Source of the DNA: Actinomycetes bacterium
GTDB taxonomy: Bacteria > Actinomycetota > Acidimicrobiia > Acidimicrobiales > RAAP-2
DNA length: 64,000 nucleotides
NCBI GenBank assembly: GCA_021846325.1
Contig: JAJZBX010000005.1
Span: forward strand, 1-64,000
Direction: 5' to 3'
A program made the position numbers and the translations under genes. Below, in pieces: positions 17,943 to 29,100 of the stretch. The notes below the pieces were generated by a model, which did not search any database, was not told the origin of the DNA, and saw only the letters and a list, made by a program, of their open reading frames with translations. Every line of letters begins with the position of its first letter. Position 1 is the stretch's first letter.

Positions 17943-18173
17943 CTAGGTAGCGGGCCCGGTCACCCGCGCCTCGGGACTCGCGACGTAGGCGGCGTGCTCG
18001 TCGTCGGTGGCCAGTCGCGCTTCATCGGCCAGCAGCACCGGTATCGAGCCGCGCACGTCGTAGACGACACGTCGACGCGGGTTGTACAACACCGCGTCGT
18101 TCGCGAGGTAGAGCAACGGCCCGTGATCGACCGGGTCTTCCAGCAGCCCCAGCAGAAATGGCTCGAGGGTCAT
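17943..18173 (-). CDS. Trm112/UPF0434-like small protein without zinc cysteines
   Basis: The 76-residue protein has the Trm112-like beta fold pattern: LLGLLEDPVDHGPLLYLAND, a short loop, then VVYDVRGSIPVLLADEAR, matching the C-terminal half of UPF0434 proteins. The usual Cys-Pro-x-Cys pairs are missing; there is no Cys in the protein, so it cannot bind zinc the normal way. In actinobacteria this gene commonly sits beside the phosphomannomutase gene, as here. ATG 18173 overlaps the mutase stop as ATGA, so translation is coupled. In eukaryotes and archaea Trm112 activates methyltransferases; the bacterial role is not established. Confidence 0.7.
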   Translation of the reverse strand: MTLEPFLLGLLEDPVDHGPLLYLANDAVLYNPRRRVVYDVRGSIPVLLADEARLATDDEHAAYVASPEARVTGPAT

Positions 18174-19516
18174 TGGGCCTCCTTGATCATGGCGAAAACC
18201 TCCTCGACGCGTCGCGCGCACGACTCGGGATCTCTCGCTTCGACGTTGACGCGCAGCAGCGGTTCGGTGTTCGACGCACGCACGTTGAACCACCAGGAGC
18301 CAAAATCCGCACTGAGCCCATCGAGTTCATCCACGACCACGCCGTCGGCGCGCAATCGAGTGGCGATAGTCGCCACCGTCGCCGCCGGGTCGGCGACCTC
18401 GGTATTGTGCTCCCCCGACGATGCGTAACGGCGAAAGGGCTCCTGGACCTGCGACAGTGGCCGGTTCGATGCACTGAGGAGCTCGAGCACGATCATCGCG
18501 GTAATGATGCCCGAATCGGCGAAGTAGTTGTCTCGGTAGTAGTAGTGACCCGAGTGCTCGCCACCGAAGACGGCGTTGGTCTGCGCCATGACTTGCTTAA
18601 TGTAGCTGTGGCCGACGCGGGTTCGCACACCCACGCCACCGTGTTCGGCGATGACCTCGGGCACGGCCTTGGAGCAGATCAAGTTGTAGAGCACGGTCGA
18701 ACCGGGATATCGGTCCAGCAGCGCCGCCGCGACCATCGCGGTCGTCGTTGAACCGCTCATCGGCGTGCCCCGCTCATCGACAACGAACACTCGATCGGCG
18801 TCGCCGTCGAAGGCGAGTCCGAGGTCCGCTCCCGTTGCCCGAACCCGACGCTGCAGATCGACGAGGTTGGTCGCGTTCAAGGGATCGGCGGGATGGTTGG
18901 GAAAGGTTCCGTCCAGTTCCGCGTAGAGCACCTCGAGGTCCACCGGTAGACCCGAAAAGACTCGCGGCGCCACCAGACCACCCATGCCGTTGGCGGCGTC
19001 GGCGACGATGCGAAGCGGGCGCAGCTTCATCGTGTCGATAAAGGAGTGCACGTGATCGACCCAGGCCGCCCACAAATCGGCCTCGACCAGGCTCGCGCGC
19101 GGACGACCGAAGTGACCAAGTCGGGCTTGCGCGGCGAGTTCGATCTCGACCAAACCCGACTGCGCGCCCACCGGACGAGCGCCAGCGAGGCAGAGCTTGA
19201 TGCCGTTGTACTGGGCCGGATTGTGGGACGCCGTGAACATCGCCCCGGGCGCGTCGAGGTAACCCGACGCGAAATACAGGAGATCCGTCGAGGCGAGGCC
19301 GAGGTCAACCACCGCAACGCCCTCGGCTCGCACGCCGTCGGCGAAGGCCGCCGACAGCGATACGCCCGAGGGTCGCATGTCGCGAGCGAGCACGAGCCGC
19401 TCGCTGCGGCAGTACTCGGCGAAGGCCGAGCCGATCGCCCGGGCCGCGCTCTCGTCCAACTGGTCCGGATACGTGCCGCGCACGTCGTACGCCTTGAAGA
19501 TTGCGCCAGTGTCCAC
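18170..19516 (-). CDS. manB: Phosphomannomutase/phosphoglucomutase
   Basis: The 448-residue protein is an alpha-D-phosphohexomutase. It shows the phosphoserine loop MFTASHNPAQYNGIK, the Mg-binding DGDADR, the sugar-binding GGEHSGHYYYRDN and the phosphate-binding RASNTEPLLRVN near the C-terminus. It interconverts mannose-6-P and mannose-1-P (or the glucose pair), feeding GDP-mannose for glycan synthesis together with the nucleotidyltransferase at 36610. The four-domain length is normal. GTG 19516 is the start, with a -10 box 7 bases upstream, suggesting a leaderless mRNA. The Trm112-like gene follows with a 4-base overlap. Confidence 0.92.
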   Translation of the reverse strand: MDTGAIFKAYDVRGTYPDQLDESAARAIGSAFAEYCRSERLVLARDMRPSGVSLSAAFADGVRAEGVAVVDLGLASTDLLYFASGYLDAPGAMFTASHNPAQYNGIKLCLAGARPVGAQSGLVEIELAAQARLGHFGRPRASLVEADLWAAWVDHVHSFIDTMKLRPLRIVADAANGMGGLVAPRVFSGLPVDLEVLYAELDGTFPNHPADPLNATNLVDLQRRVRATGADLGLAFDGDADRVFVVDERGTPMSGSTTTAMVAAALLDRYPGSTVLYNLICSKAVPEVIAEHGGVGVRTRVGHSYIKQVMAQTNAVFGGEHSGHYYYRDNYFADSGIITAMIVLELLSASNRPLSQVQEPFRRYASSGEHNTEVADPAATVATIATRLRADGVVVDELDGLSADFGSWWFNVRASNTEPLLRVNVEARDPESCARRVEEVFAMIKEAQ

Positions 19517-19523
19517 CGGATCC

Positions 19524-19529
19524 GATGCT
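19524..19529 (-). promoter_or_regulatory. -10 box of manB, leaderless type
   Basis: On the minus strand TAGCAT ends 7 bases before the GTG at 19516. Confidence 0.45.
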
Positions 19530-19549
19530 AATCGCGAGGCACCAGCCGC

Positions 19550-21976
19550 CTAGTTGGCTGGTGTGGCCCGACGCCGACTACGCCGCCGGCGCCACGCCAG
19601 CCACGCCACGACGAGGCCGAGGCCAACGGTGACGTCGGTCGTGTCGTTGCCAACGGTGACCGAGGGGGTCGAACCGTAACTCAGGCGCACGTCGTGGCTC
19701 GTTGGAATCACGACCATGAGATTCGGACTGACCCGGTAGGGACCCGTCGCCCCGCTGGCGTGCCACCGGGGATAGTACGAGATCTTTACCAGGGTTGGGA
19801 CACCGAGCGTGTTGACGTGAAACGAGATGGCCTGGGTCTCGACGACGACGTGGCTGACGACTTCCGCTGGGAGGTGGGTAGTGGCGCGAATGGCGGAGAT
19901 CGTGGTCGCGCGCGGCCACGATGGCGGTCCACTGTCGGCGGCGAGCACCGACCAGTCCGATCCACGCAGCCACCACGCCGTGTTGGCGTGCAGCCACGCG
20001 ACACGACTCGACAGCCCCTCAACCACGTTCGGTGGCGTTGACAGCCCTTGAACTAACGGACTGTTCTTGACCATATAGATACGCCACCGCACGCCCGGAG
20101 CCGGCCACGCCTTGGTTTGGGCAATGAATCGAAGTGACGGGTCGGCGTTAGCCTCCGCGACCGCCATTGGTGAAAAGGCGATGTAGTAGCGAACGCCGAG
20201 CATCTGCAGATGCGTTACGCCCTCGGAGACGTTGAGGGGCCCATAGGGCAGTCCGACCTGCGGATTACTGGGTTGGCTGCTCAATTCAGCCTGGTCGAGA
20301 AAGTGGTACGGCGTCGTCGCCGACGATTCGAAGAAGAGCCCCTCCATGGAGTCGACGCAGTTGTTCGTCCAGTACGGCAGCAGCATCAGCGCCATCGTGG
20401 TGCCAAAACGGCTCTCACTCGGTGAGTACTCCCACATCGCCCGACCGCAGCCGTAGCGAGCTCCCACGCGGGCCATGGTCGTCATCAGGTCGTGGTACTC
20501 GGGCCACGCGGCCTTGCCTTGATAGCCCGAATAGTTCCACTGGGCCCAACTGGACACCTGATTACCCGATGTCGACAGCCCGAGCAACGAGGCCGACGCC
20601 GGCACGACGCCGGGAACCGTAGACGCGAGGCCGAGCACACCAACGATCAACGTCGCGGTGACGGCCCGCCGTCCCCGAAGTCGGGCGACCTCGGCGACGT
20701 CTCTCGCTTCGAAGCGAACGGCGAATGATTGATCGTCCACTTGGGTCCCGGCGACAACGACATCGCGGGGCGGTGCGTGCGGCGGCGCGGGGGAAGCGTC
20801 CCCCGGCGGATCGTCCGACGGGGTGACGACTCGGGCGTCGTGGGTTCGAACGTGGCGCGACCAGCTCGCTAGTGGATACCCGACGAGCCACCCCGCGCTC
20901 AGGTGGATCATGATGAACCAGAACGGTACGAGCCGCTCGTTCCAGATGACTCCCTGGGGATCGAGGACGAAGGCGAGCAGCGACACCGCGCACAGGCTCA
21001 CCAGCACCATGCCCAGACGGTCGCGCACCGCGAAGGCCACGACGAAGGCCACCCCGGCCATCACGATGACCCAGCGGTCACCGGCTGGCCCCCCGGCCGC
21101 GGTGTACCAGCCGAGGGTCGAAAAGATCGCGTGGAGATTCGACACGTTGTCGTTGGTGTAGCCCATCGAATTGGTCAACTGTTGGCTAAACGCGAAGGGC
21201 AGGAGCCACCACGCCGTCAAGCCAAAGGTCAAGAGTCCCGCCCCCAAGGCGAAGCGAAATGGTCTCGCTACGTCACCTCGATCGACGGGGCTGTGAGGAT
21301 CGCCGATGCCGCGGCGCGCCAGGGTCTCGAAAATCACCATGACGCCGACGGCCCCGACAACGAAAAAGAACGGCAGCACGTGCGCGAAGAGGGTGAGTGA
21401 CAGGGCCACCGCGGCGAGCCAGTAGCCCTGCCCGGTGCGCATGCCGCGCGCGAAGAGTCCGATCGCAACTAACGCCAGCGCCAGGGAGAGCGAAAACGCG
21501 TATTCACCGGCCATGGTGGAAAAGAGGTTGCCGCCATCAATCGTGAACGACGCGTCAAAGAGAAAGGGCAACGTGGCCGCGGCCAGCGCCGCGGGAACCG
21601 GGCGCGGCGCTCGAAAGAGACGTCCCAGCACGTACGCACCGACTGGCATCAGTACGGACCCGAGAATCGTCGCCAACTTGAAGGCGACCGCGGCGTTGAC
21701 GACGTAGCTCGCCCAGGTCGCCAGGATGTCCGGCAGCACGAAGTAGTACGTGTACGCCGGCATGCCAGCGAACCAGCCCGGGTACCAGGGCGTTAGGTCG
21801 AAGGGGTGACCAGTGCTTCGTAGGTAAGCCGGCAACGCGAGGTGGGCACCGGTGTCCCCGCCGGTGATCGTGCTCGTTGAAACGATGAGACTGGGGTGCA
21901 TCGCCCAGATCGTGACGAGGATCACCGCACCAACGACGGCGCCGTCGAGCAGCTGACCGGCCGTGACTCGGCGCAT
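19550..21976 (-). CDS. Large multispanning membrane protein, GT-C-like
   Basis: The 808-residue protein has an N-terminal span followed by an extracytoplasmic loop carrying GGDTGAH and WYPGWFAGMPAYTYYFVLPD, then about ten more spans, a soluble C-terminal domain from about residue 520 and a last span before a basic tail (RRRRSRRRATPAN). The acidic loop after span 1 (STITGGDTGAHL) fits the catalytic loop of GT-C glycosyltransferases that use lipid-linked sugars; the protein resembles those annotated as 6-pyruvoyl-tetrahydropterin synthase-related membrane proteins in actinobacteria. ATG 21976 overlaps the upstream protease stop as TGATG, and that defines the start. A role in envelope glycan transfer is inferred. 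It precedes manB on the same strand by 34 bp. Confidence 0.7.
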   Translation of the reverse strand: MRRVTAGQLLDGAVVGAVILVTIWAMHPSLIVSTSTITGGDTGAHLALPAYLRSTGHPFDLTPWYPGWFAGMPAYTYYFVLPDILATWASYVVNAAVAFKLATILGSVLMPVGAYVLGRLFRAPRPVPAALAAATLPFLFDASFTIDGGNLFSTMAGEYAFSLSLALALVAIGLFARGMRTGQGYWLAAVALSLTLFAHVLPFFFVVGAVGVMVIFETLARRGIGDPHSPVDRGDVARPFRFALGAGLLTFGLTAWWLLPFAFSQQLTNSMGYTNDNVSNLHAIFSTLGWYTAAGGPAGDRWVIVMAGVAFVVAFAVRDRLGMVLVSLCAVSLLAFVLDPQGVIWNERLVPFWFIMIHLSAGWLVGYPLASWSRHVRTHDARVVTPSDDPPGDASPAPPHAPPRDVVVAGTQVDDQSFAVRFEARDVAEVARLRGRRAVTATLIVGVLGLASTVPGVVPASASLLGLSTSGNQVSSWAQWNYSGYQGKAAWPEYHDLMTTMARVGARYGCGRAMWEYSPSESRFGTTMALMLLPYWTNNCVDSMEGLFFESSATTPYHFLDQAELSSQPSNPQVGLPYGPLNVSEGVTHLQMLGVRYYIAFSPMAVAEANADPSLRFIAQTKAWPAPGVRWRIYMVKNSPLVQGLSTPPNVVEGLSSRVAWLHANTAWWLRGSDWSVLAADSGPPSWPRATTISAIRATTHLPAEVVSHVVVETQAISFHVNTLGVPTLVKISYYPRWHASGATGPYRVSPNLMVVIPTSHDVRLSYGSTPSVTVGNDTTDVTVGLGLVVAWLAWRRRRSRRRATPAN

Positions 21977-22725
21977 CAGTGGATTCGTTGCGCGACGACC
22001 GAAACCATCGCGACGGCGTTGAAGGACAGGTGGGTCAGCGCACTCGGCGCCAAGCGATGGGTGCGCCACGCGACGAGGGCGAGAACGACCCCCAGGGCGG
22101 CGAGTCCAACGAACTGCGCCGGTTCGCCGTGGGCGCCCGCGAAGACCATGGCGCTGAGCACGACGGCGGTGGGCACGACAAATCGTTGAGCGAGCGAAGA
22201 ACCCAGTTCCGCGAGCCCCCGAAAGATCACACCGCGAAAGAACCACTCCTCGACGACGGGGGCGCCGACGGTGGTCAGCAGGGCGAGCAGGACGAACCCC
22301 GCACCACTGGTGGCGCCAAAGAGCTTGGTCACCGGACGGTTGAAGTCGTGGAGGTGAAACGGACGATACGCCAGCGCGATCGCGAACTGGGCCACGACGC
22401 CGAGCACGACGTATCGCCAGTCGCCAACGCGCAGTCGCCACTGGTGGGGCCACGGCCGCAGCCCGCCAACTCGCGTCGCGCCGATGATTGCCAGCACGAA
22501 ACCGCACCAGAGTCCCGTGAGACTGAGAGTGCCGGCCCACCACGGGTCGCGTGCCGCTGAGGCGAGGGCCGTGAAACCACCGGGGTATTTGGTGGCCGTG
22601 GCGACGGCGGCGACGAGGATGGACGCGCCAAGCTCGCCGACCACGAACCCGACGGCGCCGGCGAGCAGCACGTAGCCCGGTCGAACGTTCGACTCGCCAT
22701 CGAGCACTTCTTCCACAGGGTCCAA
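21976..22725 (-). CDS. CPBP-family intramembrane endopeptidase
   Basis: About 249 residues with seven or eight spans. The CPBP (Rce1-like) motifs are present: EEWFFRG (EExxxR), then FAGAHG with the second-motif His, and LTHLSFNA near the end. These residues form the glutamic-protease or metal-dependent site of type II CAAX-like proteases. In bacteria they act in maturation or immunity of peptides, or other membrane proteolysis; the substrate here is unknown. The start is uncertain: TTG 22725 is preferred because GGAAGAAGG lies 6 bases upstream; GTG 22716 is the other candidate, and longer frames reach into the ftsH promoter. It is translationally coupled (TGATG) to the large membrane protein. 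Confidence 0.8.
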   Translation of the reverse strand: MDPVEEVLDGESNVRPGYVLLAGAVGFVVGELGASILVAAVATATKYPGGFTALASAARDPWWAGTLSLTGLWCGFVLAIIGATRVGGLRPWPHQWRLRVGDWRYVVLGVVAQFAIALAYRPFHLHDFNRPVTKLFGATSGAGFVLLALLTTVGAPVVEEWFFRGVIFRGLAELGSSLAQRFVVPTAVVLSAMVFAGAHGEPAQFVGLAALGVVLALVAWRTHRLAPSALTHLSFNAVAMVSVVAQRIH

Positions 22726-22778
22726 CGCTAACCTTCTTCCACGGCGACGCGTGCGAGCCCAACGTCGCACGCTGCCCC

Positions 22779-22784
22779 TAGATT
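22779..22784 (+). promoter_or_regulatory. -10 box of ftsH, leaderless type
   Basis: TAGATT lies 6 bases before GTG 22791. GGAAGG directly abuts the GTG, too close to act as a Shine-Dalgarno, so a leaderless start is more likely. Confidence 0.55.
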
Positions 22785-22790
22785 GGAAGG

Positions 22791-24824
22791 GTGAGTACAG
22801 CGCCGAACGACAAGCCCGGATTCAAGAAATTGCTGCCTTCGGGCGAGCGGCCGATGGCGCCGGAGTCGCGGCGGCGGGTCTTTACCATCGCCATCATCGC
22901 CTTCATCGTTGGGTTGCTCTTCATTCCGTCGCTTTTCCAGAGCAAGACCGTCAAGACCATCTCGTACTCGGCGCTCTTGGGTGACGTGAAAAGCCAAAAA
23001 GTGGTGTCGGCCACCGTCGACAACGCCAACGGCGTCATCTCGGGTCAGTTGAGCGATGGCACCAACTACACGGCCAACGGACCGGCGCCCGCGATCTCCA
23101 GTGAGATCGACACGCTCAAGTCCAACAACGTAACGGTGACCTTCTCGAACCCATCGAGTTTCGCCTCGACGTTCCTGCCCTACCTCATCTGGATCTTGAT
23201 ATTCGCCGGCTTCATGATCTTCGCCGGACGCCAAGCGCGAGGGCAGATGAACGGCATGATGGCCGTTGGTCGCTCCAAGGCCAAGCAGTTCAACCAAGAC
23301 AAGCCGAAGATTACCTTCGCTGACGTCGCGGGCTATCTGGGCGTCAAACAGGAAATCAGTGAGGTTGTCGACTTCCTCAAGAATCCGGGGCGGTTTCGTG
23401 ACATCGGCGCCATGATCCCCAAGGGCATGCTGCTCGTGGGACCGCCGGGCACCGGCAAGACAATGCTGGCGCGAGCGGTGGCCGGCGAAGCGGGCGTTCC
23501 GTTCTTCTCGGTCTCGGGTTCGGACTTCATGGAGATGTTCGTCGGCGTCGGCGCGAGCCGCGTGCGCGACCTCTTTAACACCGCGCGTAAGCAGGCGCCG
23601 GCGATCGTGTTCATCGACGAGATCGACTCGATCGGGCGCAAGCGTGGCGCCGGGGTCGGCGGTGGCCACGACGAGCGCGAGCAGACGCTGAACCAGATGC
23701 TGAGCGAGATGGATGGCTTTGACCCCACCGAGGGCGTCGTCGTTATTGCCGCGACCAACCGGCCCGACGTGCTCGACCCGGCGCTGCTGCGTCCGGGTCG
23801 CTTCGATCGTCAGATCGTCGTGCCCCTGCCCGACCTGGAAGAGCGCCTTCCCATCCTCGAAGTGCACGCCAAGGGTAAACCCCTGGACCCCAATGTCGAC
23901 CTCACCATGGTCGCGCGCGGTACGCCGGGTATGAGTGGGGCGGACCTCGCCAACCTCGTGAACGAGTCGGCGTTGCACGCCGTTCGGCGCCATTCGACGA
24001 CGATCGCCATGGAGGACTTCGAGTCCGCGCGTGACCGGGTCATGATGGGTCAAGAGCGCGACACCATGGTCCTGCACGAAGAGGAGCGCGAGCGCATCGC
24101 CTTCCACGAGAGCGGCCACGCCCTGCTCGCCTACGTACTCGACAAGACTGACCCCCTGCACAAGATCACGATCATCCCGCGCGGCATGGCGCTCGGCGTG
24201 ACGATGACGCTGCCCGAAGAAGACCGCCACATCATGTCGCGTCAGCATCTCGAAGACTCGCTCTGCATGCGCATGGGTGGTCGCGTGGCCGAGCTGCTCG
24301 TCTACGGCGACCTGTCGACCGGTGCGGCCGACGACCTCCAGCGCAATACGGACCTCGCTCGACGAATGGTTCGCGAGTGGGGTATGTCCAAGGAAATTGG
24401 TCCGATGGCGTGGGGATCGAACAACCAGGTGTTCCTCGGCGAGGACCTGATGCACACCCGCGACTACTCGGACCACACGTCCCAGATGATTGACGATGAG
24501 GTCGAGCGGATCCTGCGCGAGCAAGAGGCTCGCGCTATTGAAGTCCTGACGCTCCACCGTCGCGGTCTGGAGGCCCTGACTCGAGCCCTGCTGGAGCACG
24601 AGACCATCGACGGGCTGGAAGCCGCTCGGCTCATCGACGAGGCGCACGGTGAGCCGGTGCACACCCGCGCAACCAAGACGGTTAGCTCACTGACCGGGCC
24701 CGCTGCTTCGCCGGCCGTGTCCGTCGAGGCGCCCGAGCCGACGACGCCCGAGGTTCCCGTCGCCGCGACGGCCGAAGCCGCGGCCGCGCCGGCGTGGAAA
24801 CCGCCGACGCTACCCGCCGTATAA
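22791..24824 (+). CDS. ftsH: ATP-dependent zinc metalloprotease FtsH
   Basis: The 677-residue protein has two membrane spans (about 31-49 and 128-147) enclosing an extracytoplasmic domain, then an AAA+ domain with Walker A GPPGTGKT (217-224), Walker B VFIDEID, the second-region-of-homology arginines in [10 protein letters not shown], and the zinc protease site HESGH (439-443). It degrades misfolded membrane and regulatory proteins at the inner face of the membrane. A C-terminal tail rich in Ala, Pro, Glu and Val (from about 625) is typical of actinobacterial FtsH. It ends 15 bases inside the convergent DUF5719 gene. No folate genes follow, unlike the common actinobacterial ftsH-folE order. 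Confidence 0.97.
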   Translation: MSTAPNDKPGFKKLLPSGERPMAPESRRRVFTIAIIAFIVGLLFIPSLFQSKTVKTISYSALLGDVKSQKVVSATVDNANGVISGQLSDGTNYTANGPAPAISSEIDTLKSNNVTVTFSNPSSFASTFLPYLIWILIFAGFMIFAGRQARGQMNGMMAVGRSKAKQFNQDKPKITFADVAGYLGVKQEISEVVDFLKNPGRFRDIGAMIPKGMLLVGPPGTGKTMLARAVAGEAGVPFFSVSGSDFMEMFVGVGASRVRDLFNTARKQAPAIVFIDEIDSIGRKRGAGVGGGHDEREQTLNQMLSEMDGFDPTEGVVVIAATNRPDVLDPALLRPGRFDRQIVVPLPDLEERLPILEVHAKGKPLDPNVDLTMVARGTPGMSGADLANLVNESALHAVRRHSTTIAMEDFESARDRVMMGQERDTMVLHEEERERIAFHESGHALLAYVLDKTDPLHKITIIPRGMALGVTMTLPEEDRHIMSRQHLEDSLCMRMGGRVAELLVYGDLSTGAADDLQRNTDLARRMVREWGMSKEIGPMAWGSNNQVFLGEDLMHTRDYSDHTSQMIDDEVERILREQEARAIEVLTLHRRGLEALTRALLEHETIDGLEAARLIDEAHGEPVHTRATKTVSSLTGPAASPAVSVEAPEPTTPEVPVAATAEAAAAPAWKPPTLPAV

Positions 24825-26132
24825 CGGCGCGAACATCACCACGCCGGCGGGTCGTGTGGGCAGGGTCGCCGTGACGATCAGGTCTGGCCGCAGCGATTCG
24901 ATCACGATGCTGCGACCACGGAACGCCCCGACGAGCGGCCGCAGGTTGACGGTGGCTCCCACCGCCACGCTCAACGTCCGCGGTGGTGCCTTGGACCCGA
25001 TGACGCTCACTGCCAACGTCAGTGGTCGAGTGCCGGTGTTCGTGGCGCTCACCGCGTCGAATCCTCGCCCCGTAAAATCGCTGACCAGGTAGACGCTCGC
25101 CGGCGGATTGGGCGCCGACAGCCCCACACCACTCGACGTACCAGTGACCAACCCCGCCACGATGGCCGCACTGGCGCGGACGCGGACCACGGCGTAGCCG
25201 TGCGCCGGTACCGCCGAGTTCGGCGTGACGGTGATGACCCCGGTGGTGTACGGCGCCACGGTGATGGTCTCGGGCGCCGGTTGAAATGGTGCCAACCCGA
25301 TGGTTGCCGTCACCGTGGCCGTCGAGGCGGACGGGTTGGCCACGCGCACTTGGGCGATGGCCCCATTCGACGTCGTCACTCGAGGAAACCACGTCACCGT
25401 CGTCGGACCGACCGAACCGGGCGAGAACGTCGTCACTAACCCCGACTCTTGGACCGCCGTGACCACCACCGAACTACGCAGCACCCTCACGTGCACGCCG
25501 ATGTTCGCCACGTCGATCGCCGGTGCGTTGAGATTGAGTGCCACAACGTCGTGGGCACCAATCGAAATCCCCTGAAACGACGCCGGCGCCGAGAAGCCCG
25601 AGGGTGTGAAGAGCGTCACGTTGGTGACGGCCGCCGTCGCCGAAGGGTTGTACAGCACGACGTACGCCCGCGCGCCCACGGTGGTGCTGAGTCCCGAGGC
25701 GTACCAGTTGGTGTAGCCGGCGTCCACGCACGGCACCGACGCCGTTCCCGACTCGTTGAGCACGTCGGCCACCACGCCGCCCCCGTTGGTGACTGCGCTC
25801 ACGCCGTACCAGTGTCCGGGACCGGTGGGCGTTACCGATGTCGTCGCGTGAGCGGCCAGCACAATCGAGCGCACCTTGCTCAACGCGCCGTTGGCGTCGA
25901 CGCGCACGCCGAGTGTCCGGGGGTGATCGGCCGTGTTGAAAAAGACCACCCGACCGGCCGGCGAGCCCGACGCCCCGAGACCGGCGCAGTAGAGTGCCGC
26001 GGATTCGACGTTCGACGTGGTCGACAGACTCGCGAGCTGGCCAGCCTGGTTGGACGTCTTGGCGAGGGTCGCGGCGAGGGCCGTGGCGGCTAGGACCGCG
26101 AGCAGCGCGAGGTTGAGCGGACGACGGATCAT
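24810..26132 (-). CDS. DUF5719-family secreted protein
   Basis: The 440-residue protein has an N-terminal membrane segment (about 7-22) acting as signal peptide or anchor, and then repeated beta-sandwich units of about 100 residues rich in Val, Thr, Ala and Ser (for example ARAYVVLYNPSATAAVTN and AIAQVRVANPSASTATV), the pattern of DUF5719 proteins found next to a large glycosyltransferase in actinobacteria. Function is unknown; an envelope role is implied by position. ATG 26132 overlaps the upstream glycosyltransferase stop as ATGA, so the two are made together. Only two Cys are present (about 49 and 135), possibly a disulfide. Confidence 0.8.
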   Translation of the reverse strand: MIRRPLNLALLAVLAATALAATLAKTSNQAGQLASLSTTSNVESAALYCAGLGASGSPAGRVVFFNTADHPRTLGVRVDANGALSKVRSIVLAAHATTSVTPTGPGHWYGVSAVTNGGGVVADVLNESGTASVPCVDAGYTNWYASGLSTTVGARAYVVLYNPSATAAVTNVTLFTPSGFSAPASFQGISIGAHDVVALNLNAPAIDVANIGVHVRVLRSSVVVTAVQESGLVTTFSPGSVGPTTVTWFPRVTTSNGAIAQVRVANPSASTATVTATIGLAPFQPAPETITVAPYTTGVITVTPNSAVPAHGYAVVRVRASAAIVAGLVTGTSSGVGLSAPNPPASVYLVSDFTGRGFDAVSATNTGTRPLTLAVSVIGSKAPPRTLSVAVGATVNLRPLVGAFRGRSIVIESLRPDLIVTATLPTRPAGVVMFAPLYGG

Positions 26133-29100
26133 CGCTCATCCTTGGCGTGCCCCGGGTGAGCCCGAGCGCGGCCTCGACGTGCGGCGAGCCATTCGAGACG
26201 TTGCACACCGACGAAGCCGATCCACACCAGCGCCCACAGTCCCAGCGTGGCGAGGGCGAGCAGACCATTCAGGGGGAACTGACGTAGCACCAGCTCGGCG
26301 GCGACTGGGTGTTGGTAGTGATTGATCTGGTACGTCGGGGCCCACCCGTAACTGGTACGACGAGTCGTCGCGGCGCCGTTGATGTCGAGGGCGAACGCGC
26401 TCGCCGGTGCCAGTCCGGCCACGACCGTCGCGCCCGGCGAGACCAGCCCCGCCGCGAAGGACGATCCCGTGAGCGGCGCCCAACCGCTCGGGGACTTCGG
26501 CGACGTTTGTGAGACGAGGCCGTGGAACGCTGCGTTGAGGTAGATCGACACCGACGCCGTCTGGAGCCGCAGTGACAGATCGGTCTGGCGAGCGAGGGCT
26601 GAAGCGAGGCGCGCCGGCACTGGACGAGTTGGCACCTCCTGCACGCCGGCCAGCTGGGGGGCCGAGGCGTCCATCACGACGATCGTGGCGACTCCCGCCT
26701 GGGCCAGCAGCGATCCGAGATGGACCGTGCGCTGTTGCAGCGCCAAGTTGATGGCCTCGAGCATCACGTCGGAGGTTCCCGAATCCGGTGGCGCGAACAG
26801 GGTGTCACCACCGGGCAGGCCGTTCAGGGACGTCGCGGCGGCCAGACCGGGCGCCACCGACCAACCGGCGATCGGCAAGACCGACGGATCACCGAGCCAC
26901 AGGATCCGGTACCCGCTGGTCCCCGCCGGGGCGGCGGCGCTCATCGACTCGGCGACACTCGTCGTCGGTAAGTTGAATCGGCCGCTCGTGAGGTCGCCGA
27001 GGAAGGGCAGCGAGGCGAGCACCAGGGCCGCCACGAAAAGCACGGCGGCCGTTTGGCGCCAGCCGAAACGGGCTTGACGAACGTCGACCTCGAGCGCCGC
27101 GACGCCGAGCCCGACGAGACTGGCACTGGACACGGCGCCGAGCGCGAGCAGCACGTCAAGGTTCGGCGAGAAGGTGCCGAGCCAGTGGCGCGACGACAGC
27201 GTGGCGAGCACGAGCGCCAAGACGGCGATGGTCGCGAATTTGCTCGCCATCGCCCGGCGGGCGCCCTTGGTCAACAGCAGGCCCACGATCGCGGCACCGG
27301 GCAAGAGCCAACCCCACCACGACGCGCCAAACCCCCCGTCAGCGCCACGAGCGAGCAGCGAGAAGGACGGTACCGACCACGGCCCGCGCGCCAAACCAAA
27401 GACGTCGGGCGAGCGCCGACCGGCCAGGAGCACATCCACGGTCATGGGTGCGAGAAAGACCGACACGCCGCCGACGACACCCCCCAACAGACTCCAGGTT
27501 CGCACGTGACCGTGGTCGGGCTCGAACCACCGCGCGACCCAGACGCCCACGATGACGACCACGACGGCGACGATCGTCGCGGGGGCCATCGCGGTCACGA
27601 TGGCGGTGACCATCACGAGCGCCACTCGCTGACCCGCGCGCGTGGCGCGCCAGCCGCGCGCGCCGAAGGGTACCGCGGCGGGATAGGGATCATCGTGGAA
27701 TCCCGGCACCGCCAGCAGCTCGAAGATTCGCCGCGTGATGAAGGGCAGACCGGCGACGGCCACGAGGACGTCAACGCGCCCCTGGCCGATCATGTTCAGA
27801 CCAATCGGTGCGGCGAGGTACACCAAGGACGACACGAGGCGCGCTCGATTCGAGACCCGCCCACGCAGCAGTTGCGCGACGCCGTAGGCACCAACCGGGA
27901 CCGCAAACATGAGCGCCAGGCGCGGCAGGATACCCATGCGCCCCAGCACGAACGTGCCGGCGAAGGCGAGGACCCCGTAGCCGGGCATGCCCGGCGTGCC
28001 CGAACCGAGCCCATTGGCCGACCACGACGCAAAGAAGTGTCGCCACGTGGTCCACCACGAGTCCAGCGGCGCGAGCCGGCCGACGAGGGGCAGATGGGTG
28101 GCCACCAAGTTGCGCGACCCTATGAGCCACGCCACGATCACGAGGACCACGAGGATCGCCTGGGCCCGAAAGCTCGTGAGAACGTGCGTCGGCCGTCGTC
28201 GCTCGGCCCCGTCGGCTCGAATCGGGATGTCGTCGAAGGCGTCAACCTCGGAAAACGCCGCCGCGAACCCGACGCCCGTGTCAGCATCGTCTTGCGCCGG
28301 GAGCGCCGCGTCGGGCAGGATCCCGCGCGCTCGGTCCAGCCCGTCGCGCAGCAGCGTGCGCACGAATCGAACGAGGCGACTCGCCCCGCCGACCTGGAGC
28401 CGGTGTAACTCCTCGTCAGTCAGGACGGCGAAGGTCGCGCGTCGACGACGACGCTCGCGAACGCGACCCCGGTTCTTGAACAGCCAGCGCCACGAGCCGA
28501 GAATCGCCCCCGCACGATCGCCGTCGCGGCCAACGAGAGCGACCACGAGCTCCGCGAGGTCCAGGGCCAAAAGCGCGACGATCGTCGAGGCGCTCATCCA
28601 CGGTCCCCACCCCGTCGCCACGACGAGCAGCCGGTGTCGTCGCTGGAGGTCCTGACGACTCGCGCCGCTCGTTCCCAGCGCACGCACGGGGCGCTCTCCG
28701 GAGGCGATGGTCTGTCGGTGCGCAATGCGCGCCGCGGGAACCACGACGATGCGCGCCCCCGCCAGCTGAGCGCGCCAGCAGAGGTCGAGGTCCTCGCCGA
28801 GCGCGGGGATCATTGGATCAAAGCCCTGCAGCGTCACGAACAGATCGGCGCGGACCAGGGTGACCCCACCGGGTGCGACGAAGACGTCACGCTCGAGGTC
28901 CTGTTGACCGTGGTCGATCTCGCCGGGTTCCACGCGCTCTTGGACCACGGCGAATCGGTCGCACGTCTGACCAACGTGTACCAAGGTGAGCGGATCGTCG
29001 TAGCCGACGACCTTGGGCGTCAAGACACCGGCGTTCATGCGAAAGGCCGCTTCGACCAGCACGTGGACGACGTCGGCGTCCAGTCGTACGTCATCGTGGC

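Noticed and set aside
19550..22762. A single 1070-residue frame covering the membrane protein and protease genes
   Set aside because: Its first third is an antisense-like Arg-rich shadow of the CPBP gene in another register; the real membrane protein starts at 21976.
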